Both the position numbers and the translations under genes were made by a program. 39,467 bases of DNA, from NCBI GenBank assembly GCA_035529855.1, contig DATKVX010000017.1, forward strand, positions 1-39,467, given 5' to 3'. The stretch comes from a bacterium. GTDB taxonomy: Bacteria > RBG-13-66-14 > B26-G2 > WVWN01. Below the pieces are notes generated by a model, which was not told the origin of the DNA, did no database searches, and saw only the letters and a program-made list of their open reading frames with translations. This document shows, piece after piece, positions 1 to 8,464 of the stretch. Position 1 is the first letter of the stretch. Every line of letters starts with the position of its first letter.

Positions 1-1
1 G

Positions 2-1492
2 TTCAACGTCTGGGAACCGGCGGGGTTTTTTACTTTTTTGTTCTGGCCGATGGTCGTACTTATAGTCGCCGGGGCCGTTATCGTATATAAATTATTGGGT
101 AAAATAAAAAGGCCCGCGCGCGTCGCGGGGGCGGCGGCCGCAGTTACGCTCGTCGGCTGGGTTGTACTCATTATATGGAACGTCGCGCAAGCCGCGGCCC
201 GGCCGGAACCGCCGGCCGGCTGCCCGGACGTCGTCTTCGTAACGCTGGACGCGTGGCGAGCCGACGCGTTCGGCCCCGGCAACGACGGCGAATCGTTGAC
301 GCCCAACATAGACCGGTTCGCCGAAAACGCGTTCGTCTTCGGATACGCGCGTACTCAGGCTTCGTGGACCTTACCGTCTTTCGCGACGATATTCACTTCC
401 CAATACCCGGCCGTACACGAGGCCGCGGCCCACCGGCCTTTGGGGACGAGCCAACCTACGTTAGCCGAACTCCTCGCCGCCCGCGGCTACGACACCCGGG
501 CCGTCGCGGCCAACGAACTGTGTCTACCCTTCACCGGCGTAGCCCGCGGCTTCCGGGACTACCAATATTGGAATATGGCCGGCTGGCTTAAGGCCGTCGG
601 TTACTACGACACCAACCTCTTCTTCCCCGCTTTCCGCAAGGGCCGCGAGGAGAAGCGCGACTCCAGGATAACGACCGTGCTGACGGACGCCGCGCTCGAG
701 CGGCTCGAGCGCCGCCGCCGTCGCCCCTTCTTCCTCTGGCTCCACTATCTCGACCCCCACGCGCCGTATTGGCCGCCCCCGGAGTACGTGGACGCCGCCA
801 CCCTCGAGCGGGCAGAACGCGACGAGCGGGCGGGTCGCGCGAAAGGCCGCCTCCGCCGCGAAAATTATTACGGCGAGGTTCGGTACGTCGACGACGATCT
901 CGGCCGAATCCTCCGGGTGCTCGAGCGCCGACCCAATACGGTCGTCATCATCTCCAGCGACCATGGCGAGGAATTTTTCGAGCACGGCGCCGTCGACCAC
1001 GGCCACACCGTATACGAAGAATTACTACGCGTGCCGTTGATAGCGAAATTCCCCGGCTACGGCTCGGGATATATCGATACGCCCGTGGACGCCATCGACC
1101 TCGCCCCCACTATACTCGACTACCTTGGCGTCGGAATACCCGCCTCTATGCAAGGCCGCTCTCTTCTCCCCGTCATCGCCGGCCTGGGCCGCGAACGCCC
1201 CTCTTTCGCTGGCCCGACGCAATTGAAGGGCAGCAGTAAGGAAGCGATATATTACAAAGGCAACAAGTTAATATACGATTACAAATACCGCGACGCCGCC
1301 AGCTGGTACGCTCTCGCCGACGACCCGGGAGAACGCCGGCCTCGGCCGCCGGCGGACGCCGCCGCCGTCGAACTTTGGGGTTTGTTGACCGATTGGCGCA
1401 ACGCCAACGTCGAGCTGCGGCGAGGTTATCGCGCTGCTCGCGAAGACGGCGCCATCCGCGACGCTATGAAGGCCATGGGCTACGTCGACTAA
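2..1492 (+). CDS. Membrane-anchored sulfatase-fold (alkaline phosphatase superfamily) hydrolase, 5' partial
   Basis: The frame is open from base 2 without a stop, so the true start lies upstream of the window; TTG 38 and ATG 50 have no Shine-Dalgarno sequence. Two hydrophobic segments come first (about bases 20-105 and 125-195), then an extracytoplasmic catalytic domain. Superfamily landmarks are visible: the metal-binding VTLDAWRAD (about 238-264), LPSFATIFTSQYP (about 371-409) and SSDHGEEFFEHG followed by DHGH (about 953-1005). In true sulfatases the nucleophile lies in C/S-x-P-x-R; here the aligned stretch reads T-L-P-S-F (Thr codon 368-370), so neither the formylglycine-forming Cys/Ser nor the Arg is present. 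This suits a Thr-nucleophile phosphatase or phosphotransferase better than a sulfatase. The substrate cannot be told. The fold call is firm and the activity is not. Confidence 0.85.
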   Translation, partial: FNVWEPAGFFTFLFWPMVVLIVAGAVIVYKLLGKIKRPARVAGAAAAVTLVGWVVLIIWNVAQAAARPEPPAGCPDVVFVTLDAWRADAFGPGNDGESLTPNIDRFAENAFVFGYARTQASWTLPSFATIFTSQYPAVHEAAAHRPLGTSQPTLAELLAARGYDTRAVAANELCLPFTGVARGFRDYQYWNMAGWLKAVGYYDTNLFFPAFRKGREEKRDSRITTVLTDAALERLERRRRRPFFLWLHYLDPHAPYWPPPEYVDAATLERAERDERAGRAKGRLRRENYYGEVRYVDDDLGRILRVLERRPNTVVIISSDHGEEFFEHGAVDHGHTVYEELLRVPLIAKFPGYGSGYIDTPVDAIDLAPTILDYLGVGIPASMQGRSLLPVIAGLGRERPSFAGPTQLKGSSKEAIYYKGNKLIYDYKYRDAASWYALADDPGERRPRPPADAAAVELWGLLTDWRNANVELRRGYRAAREDGAIRDAMKAMGYVD

Positions 1493-1672
1493 AGAGCGGC
1501 GGTTTTAAATCCCCCAAGACCGCTTATAAATACCGATACTTAAACCGATTGACCGACCCGCCTCGCGCGCTCACCTCGACTCTCACATTTCTTAAGGCAA
1601 ACGCGGGGCGGCGCGTTAAACCGGCGCGAGTCGGCGAGAAACTAAGTTATACTTCCGCACAAAACGCGCTTA

Positions 1673-1681
1673 TGGTAATAT
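1673..1681 (+). promoter_or_regulatory. Possible extended -10 promoter of the M28 peptidase gene
   Basis: TG-G-TAATAT, an extended -10 form, lies about 50 bases upstream of ATG 1731. No convincing -35 hexamer sits 17 bases upstream, which extended -10 promoters can tolerate. The rest of the 238-base gap between the sulfatase-like gene and the peptidase shows no other clear element. Confidence 0.35.
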
Positions 1682-1730
1682 AAGCCTAACGACGAGGGCT
1701 GAAATCGTACTAATTTAAGGCGGTACGCTT

Positions 1731-4166
1731 ATGCTCACCCGTAAAATCATCATAATAATCTTTTCGACGTTAGCCGTCGCGGCCGTACCGGCGTTAGGTA
1801 CGTACGACTACCTAATCCGCATCTACTACGACGGCGCGCCCGCGCGCCTGGCGGATACCTCCTTCGTCCCTTACGCGGTTTACGAGACCTACGCCGTAGG
1901 CGAAGTCAGCGTCGGCTACAGCGCGCGCCTGGCCGAGCGAGGCTTTCGCTTCGACGTAATCGCCGAAGACCCGGCGTTGAAGAAGATATGGGAAGTTAAT
2001 TTGCCGGTCGCCGCGCTGCCCCCCTCCACCGAAGTCTTGTTCACCGTCGCCCCCTCGCACTATATCGTGGCCACCCCTCGGGACGTCGACGTCGTCGCGG
2101 GAGACCGCGCCCGGCGGCTTAAGCCGATTGCGGTCGCCTTCGAGGCGTTGGCGAAAAAGCCGCGGCCTATCCAATTCGAAGCGCAAGACGAAGTGGCGAA
2201 AATAGTGGCGGCGGTCGACCGCGGCCGTTACGAACGGACGGTACGCGACCTTGTCGCGCCGGGCACACGGTACTCGTATAGTACGAAATGTAAAGCGATG
2301 GCCGATTACGTCGAGGACGCCTTTAAGGATTCGAACCTTGACGTCAAACGGGACCGGTATTTCGGGCCGGAGTTGAAATACGCAACCGCGGCCGACCGCG
2401 ACGTCGCTTGGGCCGCGGGGGAAATCGGCGTCGTCGCTAAAACGACGGACGGCGGCAAGCGGTGGGAAGTTGTGACCCGGGCGGGCGAGGACGACGTCAG
2501 CGTCATAGCTTGCGCCTCATCGGACGTGGCTTGGGTCGGCGCGGAACGGGGGGTAATATGGCGCACCGACGACGGCGGCCTAACGTGGAGTAAACGAACT
2601 ATCGGCCAAGGTGACGTTACCGGTCTATCTTTCCTGGACCGCGAGCGGGGTTGGGCCGTCACCACGTACGGCGACGTCTTCCGCACGTCGGACGGCGGCG
2701 ACAGCTGGCAACGAACGAGCACCGTCGGCGCGTGGCTGCGGGCGGTATCGTTCAGCGACGGCAACCACGGCCTTATATGCGGTTCATCCGGCTACCTCGC
2801 CCGGACCACCGACGGCGGCGCGAATTGGACCCGGGTCGGCGCCGCCCCCGACGTAAAACTTAACGCCGTTACCCATCGAAACGCGGCCGAAGCGTACGTC
2901 GTCGGCGGAGGCGGGACCGTCCTTCGCTCCACGGACGGCGGCGCGACCTGGGCCCCGCTCGAGCTCGGGATGGACGTACTCCTACGCGACGTAAGCTACG
3001 CCGGGAATTACGGATACATCGTGGGGGACATAGGAGGTTTCTGGCGCACGCGCGACGGCTCGAGCTGGCAAAAAAAGGACGCACCCAAATACGTCCTGTA
3101 CACCGTCGCCGCGGCGCAACCTGAAATAGTGTGGTGCGGCTCGGGGGGCGGCGCGCTCCTCTATAGCCCCGACGGCGGCGATTCGTGGGAAGACCACGCC
3201 GCGAACGCGGACCCCGCGTCCCGGTTCGTCTGGGACAACGTTTGGGCGGAAAAACGCGGCCGCGGCGGCGCTCCCGGGACCGTGCTGGTGTGCGCCCACT
3301 ACGATTCCGTATCCGAGTTATCCTCACTCGAGAAACCCGACGCGCCGGCACCGGGCGCGGACGATAACGCCACCGGGACGGCCGCGGTGCTCGAGTTCGC
3401 GCGCGCCAGCCGCGACCACGCATACCACCGCGACGTGATATACGTCTGCTACTCGGGCGAGGAGGAAGGGCTCCTCGGCTCCTCTCACTTCGCCTCCCGG
3501 ATGGCCACGGCCCGTGAGCCGCTCTTGGGCGTATTGAACATGGACATGTTGGGGTACAAGAGTAAATCCCCCGACGACGCGGACGTCATTACGAACCGCC
3601 ACAGCATCTGGCTTGCCGAATACGCCCGGGCCGCGGTCGCGACGTACGTCGCCGACCTCTACGTGGACGCAATCGTCGACGAGAAGATGTTCTACAGCGA
3701 CCACAAGCCTTTCTGGAATTTCGGTTACGCCGCCAACCTCGTCATCGAGGATTGGCCCCTAATCTATAAATACGCTAACACCAGCAAAGACACGATCGAA
3801 AAAGTGAACTTCGACGTCGCGACGACGATGACGCGCGGCGTCGTCGCCGCCGCGGCCTCGCTCGCCTCGCCCACGTCCCTGCCGGCAGTTAGCTCCCTCA
3901 ACGCCGTTAAAGTATACCCGAATCCCTATAAAACCGGAAAACACAAAGGCCGGGTCTACTTCGCCGACCTCCCTCCCAACTCCAAGATTAATTTTTATAA
4001 TATCGCGGGCGAACGCGTTTACGAAGGCGCAAACGGCGCCGAGCCGCTTTGGGCGCTCGAGCTCGAGCGAGACCCCGCACCGATAAAGTCCAGCGGCGTC
4101 TACCTGTATATAATCGAAGCCCCCTCGGGCGAACGGAAAATAGGTAAACTCGCGGTCATCCGCTGA
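1731..4166 (+). CDS. Secreted M28 zinc peptidase with an inserted seven-repeat Ycf48/BNR-type propeller and C-terminal sorting-like domain
   Basis: 811 residues, exported. Signal peptide at about 1-23, then a beta-rich N-terminal region to about 150. The M28 domain starts near residue 155 (helical part with TRYSYSTKCKAMADYVE) and resumes near 505. All five zinc-site regions are present: H523 (AHYDS), D544 (GADDNATG), E577/E578 (SGEEEGLLGS), D605 (NMDMLGY) and H658 (YSDHKPF), so it should be an active aminopeptidase-type enzyme. Between the two halves (about 217-495) lie seven repeats of about 40 residues carrying the (T/S)xDGGxxW motif of Ycf48/sortilin-like propellers. The C-terminus (about 730-811) has VYPNPYK, INFYNIAGERVY and SGVYLYII, as in FlgD/Por-type C-terminal modules. 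ATG 1731 is preceded by a weak AAGG. Family assignment is from motifs; the substrate is unknown. Confidence 0.9.
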   Translation: MLTRKIIIIIFSTLAVAAVPALGTYDYLIRIYYDGAPARLADTSFVPYAVYETYAVGEVSVGYSARLAERGFRFDVIAEDPALKKIWEVNLPVAALPPSTEVLFTVAPSHYIVATPRDVDVVAGDRARRLKPIAVAFEALAKKPRPIQFEAQDEVAKIVAAVDRGRYERTVRDLVAPGTRYSYSTKCKAMADYVEDAFKDSNLDVKRDRYFGPELKYATAADRDVAWAAGEIGVVAKTTDGGKRWEVVTRAGEDDVSVIACASSDVAWVGAERGVIWRTDDGGLTWSKRTIGQGDVTGLSFLDRERGWAVTTYGDVFRTSDGGDSWQRTSTVGAWLRAVSFSDGNHGLICGSSGYLARTTDGGANWTRVGAAPDVKLNAVTHRNAAEAYVVGGGGTVLRSTDGGATWAPLELGMDVLLRDVSYAGNYGYIVGDIGGFWRTRDGSSWQKKDAPKYVLYTVAAAQPEIVWCGSGGGALLYSPDGGDSWEDHAANADPASRFVWDNVWAEKRGRGGAPGTVLVCAHYDSVSELSSLEKPDAPAPGADDNATGTAAVLEFARASRDHAYHRDVIYVCYSGEEEGLLGSSHFASRMATAREPLLGVLNMDMLGYKSKSPDDADVITNRHSIWLAEYARAAVATYVADLYVDAIVDEKMFYSDHKPFWNFGYAANLVIEDWPLIYKYANTSKDTIEKVNFDVATTMTRGVVAAAASLASPTSLPAVSSLNAVKVYPNPYKTGKHKGRVYFADLPPNSKINFYNIAGERVYEGANGAEPLWALELERDPAPIKSSGVYLYIIEAPSGERKIGKLAVIR

Positions 4167-4197
4167 GCCACCATTTGAGGACTAAGGGGAAACGCAA

Positions 4198-5376
4198 GTG
4201 AGAGATCAAATCATGACCGCGGCGGTTACGGCGCTGGTCGTCGCCGCGCTCGTACCTATTCCCGGTTGCGCACAACCACCCCGAAAAGGGATGCCGGCCG
4301 GTTTGGAGGAACCTTCCGTGGCGGCGGTCGACGCCGCCGTAACCGCCAGTCGCAACAACGCCATCGTCACCGCTTCCGCGAAATGCAGCAAAGCCGTCGT
4401 TACCGTAAATACGGTACAGACGGTCCGCCGCCGCGTCTTCAACCCCTTCTTCAGCCCGCCGTGGCAAGACTTCTTCCGCGACTTCATGGGCCCGCCCTTC
4501 CAGGAATTCGAGGAGGAGGTACCGTCCATGGGGTCCGGGTTCATATTCGACCCCGACGGCTACATCCTGACCGCGGAACACGTCATCCACGGCGCCGATA
4601 AAATCGAGGTAACGCTTCCCGACGACCGAACCTTCGAGGCCGAGTGGATAGGTTCCGATTACGAGCACGACGTCGCCGTACTCAAAATCGAAGGTGCTAA
4701 CTTCCCGTACGTCGAGCTGGGCGATTCCTCCGACCTTATGATCGGCGAGTGGGCCATCGCCATCGGCAACCCCTTCGGCCACGTCGTCGAGAGCGCGTCC
4801 CCCACGGTCTCGGTGGGCGTTATATCCGCCCTCCACCGCCAAATGAAAAGCGCCGGCCAGGGTGGTTTTCGCCTCTATGGCGACTTAGTCCAGACCGACG
4901 CCTCCATCAACCCGGGGAATTCCGGCGGGCCGCTGGTGAACGCGCTGGGCCAGGCGGTAGGCGTTAACGTAACCATCATAACCACCAGCGGCGGTTCCGT
5001 CGGCATCGGCTTCGCCGTCCCCGTCAACGTCGCCCGGGACGCCGCGCGGAAACTCATCGCCGAAGGTCATCCCGGTCGCGCCTGGATCGGCGCTTACCTC
5101 GTCGAAGTGACGCCCGCGGTCGCCAAATACCTCGGCCTGCCCGACGAAGACGGCTTGCTTATGAGCGACATCGACGAGAACGCGCCCGCGTTTAAAGTCA
5201 ACTTACGCCGCGGCGACGTTATCCTGGCGGTAAACGGCAAAACGGTCGACGACGTGGATAGCTACTGCTCGATATTTTCCGGGATTAAACCCGGCGCCGC
5301 GGTAAACGTCAAAGTACGCCGGGACGGCCGGATAATGGAAGGCAAAGTCCCGACGGAGGCTTGTCCCGGCCCGTAA
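4198..5376 (+). CDS. HtrA/DegP-like trypsin-fold serine protease with one PDZ domain, probable lipoprotein
   Basis: 392 residues. The GTG start at 4198 is chosen because AAGGGGA lies 8 bases upstream; ATG 4213 in the same frame is the alternative. The N-terminus is hydrophobic and ends in IPGC, a plausible lipobox, which would tether the protease to a membrane facing the periplasm. The catalytic triad is intact: H128 (TAEHVIHG), D158 (EHDVAVLKI) and S242 (PGNSGGP). Residues about 290-385 form one PDZ domain (GRAWIGAYL, then DENAPAFKVNLRRGDVILAVNG). DegP has two PDZ domains and DegS one, so the layout is DegS-like, but DegS is anchored by a helix rather than lipid. It lies 31 bases after the M28 gene, so the two exported proteases may be co-transcribed. 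Likely role: envelope protein quality control. Confidence 0.92.
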   Translation: MRDQIMTAAVTALVVAALVPIPGCAQPPRKGMPAGLEEPSVAAVDAAVTASRNNAIVTASAKCSKAVVTVNTVQTVRRRVFNPFFSPPWQDFFRDFMGPPFQEFEEEVPSMGSGFIFDPDGYILTAEHVIHGADKIEVTLPDDRTFEAEWIGSDYEHDVAVLKIEGANFPYVELGDSSDLMIGEWAIAIGNPFGHVVESASPTVSVGVISALHRQMKSAGQGGFRLYGDLVQTDASINPGNSGGPLVNALGQAVGVNVTIITTSGGSVGIGFAVPVNVARDAARKLIAEGHPGRAWIGAYLVEVTPAVAKYLGLPDEDGLLMSDIDENAPAFKVNLRRGDVILAVNGKTVDDVDSYCSIFSGIKPGAAVNVKVRRDGRIMEGKVPTEACPGP

Positions 5377-5441
5377 CTCGAAGGCGCCCTACCCACCGCC
5401 GGCACCCGCGCGACTAACCCGCGAAGAAGGGCGAGTTTGCG

Positions 5442-6752
5442 ATGATCCCCCGATATACCCTCCCGCCGATGGCGAAGCTCTGGTCCGAAGAGGCCAAGTA
5501 CCGCCGCTGGCTCGAGGTGGAGCTCGCCGTCTGCCGGGCGTGGCACCGCGCCGGCCGCATACCGGCCGAAGCTCTCCGCGAGATAGAGAGCCGCGCCCGC
5601 TTCGACGCAGGCCGCATCCTCGAGATAGAGAAGACCGTAGGCCACCACGTCATCGCCTTCCTCACCAACGTCAACGAAAACGTCGGCCCCGCAAGCCGCT
5701 TCATCCACCTGGGGCTCACCTCCGAAGACGTAGTCGATACCTCGCTCATACTGGCGCTCAAGCAGACGGCAACGTTGATACTCCGCAAACTCGAGGGTAC
5801 GATAGCCGCCGCGGCCGCGCTCGCGTTGAAATACAAGAACACGCCTATTATAGGGCGCACGCACGGCATCCACGCCGAGCCCACTACCTTCGGCCTGAAA
5901 TTCCTCGTATACCACCAGGAGCTTTTACGGACTCGCGAGCGTATTCGCCGGGCCCGCCGCGGCATTTCGGTGGGCAAGATAGCGGGGGCGGTAGGGACGT
6001 TGGCGCAGATCCCCCCCGCCGTCGAGGCCGACGCGCTCCGGCAGCTCGGCCTTAAACCCGTGGCCGCCGCGACGCAAGTAATACAACGCGACCGCCACGC
6101 CGAGTACGTCGCCGCGCTCGCCATTTGCGGCGCGACGCTCGAGAAGGTAGCCCTCGAGATCCGGGCGCTGCAGCGTACCGAGGTTGGCGAGGCCGCGGAG
6201 CCGTTCCGCCGCGGCCAAAAGGGCTCGAGCGCCATGCCCCACAAACGCAACCCGGAGTTGTGCGAACGCATCTGCGGCCTGGCGCGCCTGCTGCGGGGGT
6301 GGCTCGTCCCGGCCCTGGAGAACGTCGCGCTGTGGCACGAGCGCGACATAAGCCACTCCTCCGCCGAACGCATAATATTCCCGGACGCGACGACGACGGT
6401 ATACTACATGCTGGACGTTATGAACTACGTACTGGAGGGGCTAGACGTCTATCCGCGGCGCATGAAAGAGAACCTCGAGTCAACGCGGGGTTTGATCTTC
6501 TCGGGGAGGGTTTTGGTGGAGCTCGCCGCGGCCGGCGCGTCGCGGGAGGAGGCGTACGACGTCGTCCAACGGCAAGCGAAGAAAGTCGCAGCCGGGCGGG
6601 CGAAAGACCTGCGAACGGCGCTCGCCCGGGAGCCGCTTGTTAAAAAGTACCTCCCCGGCAAAAAACTGAGCGATTGTTTCCGTGTCGAATATTTTCTTAG
6701 GCACGTCGACGACATCTTCGCCCGGGCGGGGCTCGGAACCGACGGGAAATGA
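5442..6752 (+). CDS. purB: Adenylosuccinate lyase
   Basis: 436 residues, the normal size for the short bacterial form. It catalyses two beta-eliminations of purine synthesis, SAICAR to AICAR plus fumarate and adenylosuccinate to AMP plus fumarate, in the cytoplasm. The fumarase/aspartase superfamily signature is at residues 262-271 (SSAMPHKRNP, with S263 on the catalytic flexible loop), and GRTHGIHAEP supplies the catalytic His141. The start MIPRYTLPPMAKLWSEEAKY is typical of PurB. ATG 5442 has a good purine-rich ribosome site (GAAGAAGGGCGAG) just upstream. No other purine gene is adjacent. Confidence 0.97.
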   Translation: MIPRYTLPPMAKLWSEEAKYRRWLEVELAVCRAWHRAGRIPAEALREIESRARFDAGRILEIEKTVGHHVIAFLTNVNENVGPASRFIHLGLTSEDVVDTSLILALKQTATLILRKLEGTIAAAAALALKYKNTPIIGRTHGIHAEPTTFGLKFLVYHQELLRTRERIRRARRGISVGKIAGAVGTLAQIPPAVEADALRQLGLKPVAAATQVIQRDRHAEYVAALAICGATLEKVALEIRALQRTEVGEAAEPFRRGQKGSSAMPHKRNPELCERICGLARLLRGWLVPALENVALWHERDISHSSAERIIFPDATTTVYYMLDVMNYVLEGLDVYPRRMKENLESTRGLIFSGRVLVELAAAGASREEAYDVVQRQAKKVAAGRAKDLRTALAREPLVKKYLPGKKLSDCFRVEYFLRHVDDIFARAGLGTDGK

Positions 6753-6794
6753 ACCGTGACGCCGGCCTAACGGCGCCGCGACCGCGGAGGAATT

Positions 6795-7292
6795 ATCGCT
6801 AAACCCTATAAACACGCGGCGTTAATCTGCGTCGTCTTGACGGCGTTGGCTCTAATCGGCGCCGGTATCGGCTTCCTCATAGCCAGCCCGCTACCGCTCC
6901 TCATACTGCTCCTGCCCACGGTTATCTACGAAGTTTACCGAACCCAGGGCGAATCGACGAAATGGGCCTCCAGGTTACTCCTCGTCATCGTGGCGGCCGA
7001 AATCATATTGGTTATTGCCGACGTCGAGTTCGACCTCGCCGCGTATCTGGGAGAGGAGACGAAATACGTCGGCGGGTACGACGTGCCGTTGGGCGATTTG
7101 AGGGTAGTGGCGCCCGCCGCGGTCGCGGTCCTGGCGATAATACTATTGCTCCGGACGCGGGGGGCGTACACGAAGTGGTTGGCGGTCGTAATATTCCTCG
7201 CCGCCTTCGCCATAGTATACTCTTTGGACGCCGGTTACTTCGGCCGGCTGGTCCGCGTCGGCGTGGAGGAAGCCGCTTACGAAATCCCCTAA
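6795..7292 (+). CDS. Small integral membrane protein of unknown function
   Basis: About 165 residues with roughly four to five hydrophobic segments; no family recognised. The frame opens at 6771 and holds no ATG, GTG or CTG before TTG 6837. Yet GGAGG sits at 6786-6790, and the codons after it, from ATC 6795 (or ATT 6792), read AKPYKHAALICVVLTALALIG, an ideal N-terminus for a membrane protein. TTG 6837 would start inside that first helix and has no ribosome site. I therefore place the start at 6795, implying a rare ATC or ATT initiation codon; the conservative alternative is 6837-7292 (151 residues). It lies 42 bases after purB and ends at a strong terminator. The presence of a gene is likely; the function is unknown. 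Confidence 0.7.
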   Translation: MAKPYKHAALICVVLTALALIGAGIGFLIASPLPLLILLLPTVIYEVYRTQGESTKWASRLLLVIVAAEIILVIADVEFDLAAYLGEETKYVGGYDVPLGDLRVVAPAAVAVLAIILLLRTRGAYTKWLAVVIFLAAFAIVYSLDAGYFGRLVRVGVEEAAYEIP

Positions 7293-7314
7293 GGCCGGAT
7301 TTAAACAAGAAAAT

Positions 7315-7340
7315 AACGGCGCTGCGGCGCCGTTTTCTTT
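7315..7340. terminator. Bidirectional intrinsic terminator between convergent genes
   Basis: A perfect 8-bp stem (AACGGCGC / GCGCCGTT, 7315-7322 and 7327-7334) with loop TGCG is followed by TTCTTTT on the plus strand. The matching A-rich AAGAAAAT before the stem gives a U-tract on the minus strand. It serves the small membrane gene (+) and the DUF389 gene (-). Confidence 0.9.
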
Positions 7341-7359
7341 TATAAAGGAGTACCTCCCC

Positions 7360-8352
7360 CTACTTAGTACTCAAATCATCGTACGCGACGTAACGGACTT
7401 GCAGCGTCGTCTTCTTCCCCAACTTGTCCTCAAGCGCTCCCCGGATAAAATCCAGCCGGTCCGGCGCCGGCTCGTCCTTACCGTAGACCAACGCCGAAAC
7501 CCGGTACCGGCCGTCCCGGTAAACCCACTCCACCGCGCCGACATGGTAACCCTCCCGCGCCGGCAGGTATTGCTCGATGACGCCGCCCACGTTCTTCTGT
7601 CTGCTTGTAGTGGTAATGTTGGAGAAGGTGAAGTACACCATCGGGACCGTAACCAGGCCCAGCAGGACCGCCGTCCCGATAAGGCTCTTCAGCCGCCACT
7701 CCCCTTCTGCGCCTTTAACCTTCGGGTAAAAACCCAACGCGATAAAAGTTACCGCGCCGCCGAACGCTATCGCGATGAGGTTGGCGCCGAAAAGCAGGAG
7801 CGCCCCCCACATTATCTGGTGGTAGCCGAAGCCGAAACCGATGCCCACGACGCTGAGCGGCGGGATGAGGGCCGCCGCTATAGCCACGCCCGGCAGCGCC
7901 GCCGAGAGGTCCTTGGAGGAAAAAGTATACGCCCCCGCGATGCCCGAGGCGAAAGCCACCGCCAGGTCGAAAAGGTTAGGCCGCGTCCTGCTTAGGATCT
8001 CTCTACCCGGTACGAGCTCGGGCGAAATCACGGCCATCGCCGCGGCGCAGACCACGGCCACCACCGCTCCCTTGGCGACCGACTCGAGCGCGCCCCGCAA
8101 GAATTTCGGGTCGCCGCGCGCGACGCCCAGGCCCGTGGCCAGCACCGGCGACATCAACGGCGCTATAAGCATCGCGCCGACAATCACTGCTACGCTGTCG
8201 AGAAAAAGGCCGAACGTCGCGATGAGCGCCGAGAGCGCGGTCATAATAAAGTAACCGCTATCCGGCTGCGACGCCTCGCGTAAGTCGTGGAAAGCGAGCC
8301 TGCTCTCCGGCGTGCTCTTAACGCGCCTCTTAAACCAATTGAAAACGCCCAT
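7360..8352 (-). CDS. DUF389 family membrane protein
   Basis: 330 residues from ATG 8352 (MGVFNWFKRRVKS). A longer frame to 8379 exists but its start has no ribosome site, whereas GAGG precedes 8352. The protein has a soluble N-terminus, then a set of membrane helices with the family hallmark run of GLFLDSVAVIVGAMLIAP and LMSPVLATGLGVARGD, a central glycine-rich helical region (LIPPLSVVGIGFGFGYH) and a soluble C-terminal domain of about 100 residues after residue 230. The family (often labelled TIGR00341 or hydrophobic-domain protein) has no established biochemical role. It is monocistronic here, with 112 bases to the end of the ABC permease gene upstream. Confidence 0.88.
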   Translation of the reverse strand: MGVFNWFKRRVKSTPESRLAFHDLREASQPDSGYFIMTALSALIATFGLFLDSVAVIVGAMLIAPLMSPVLATGLGVARGDPKFLRGALESVAKGAVVAVVCAAAMAVISPELVPGREILSRTRPNLFDLAVAFASGIAGAYTFSSKDLSAALPGVAIAAALIPPLSVVGIGFGFGYHQIMWGALLLFGANLIAIAFGGAVTFIALGFYPKVKGAEGEWRLKSLIGTAVLLGLVTVPMVYFTFSNITTTSRQKNVGGVIEQYLPAREGYHVGAVEWVYRDGRYRVSALVYGKDEPAPDRLDFIRGALEDKLGKKTTLQVRYVAYDDLSTK

Positions 8353-8464
8353 AATATTTACGCCTCGAGCGGCGCACATCTACCCGTTTAGACGTTTATC
8401 CGAAACACCTTTCTCCTCGCCCATAATAATTACATAAAAAGGGGAGCCCGGGCTATAAAGAAAA

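Noticed and set aside
1-1492. Annotation of the first gene as a classical sulfatase
   Set aside because: The C/S-x-P-x-R motif is T-L-P-S-F, so formylglycine chemistry is not possible.
1499-1523. Hairpin after the sulfatase-like gene as a terminator
   Set aside because: The 8-bp stem contains one G-U pair with a 9-base loop, followed by only TTATAAAT; too weak to call.
6837-6839. TTG as the start of the small membrane protein
   Set aside because: No ribosome site, and it would begin inside the first hydrophobic helix; kept only as an alternative.
8380-8424. 14-residue minus-strand leader peptide frame (MGEEKGVSDKRLNG) upstream of the DUF389 gene
   Set aside because: It has no Shine-Dalgarno sequence of its own and no attenuator-like structure follows.
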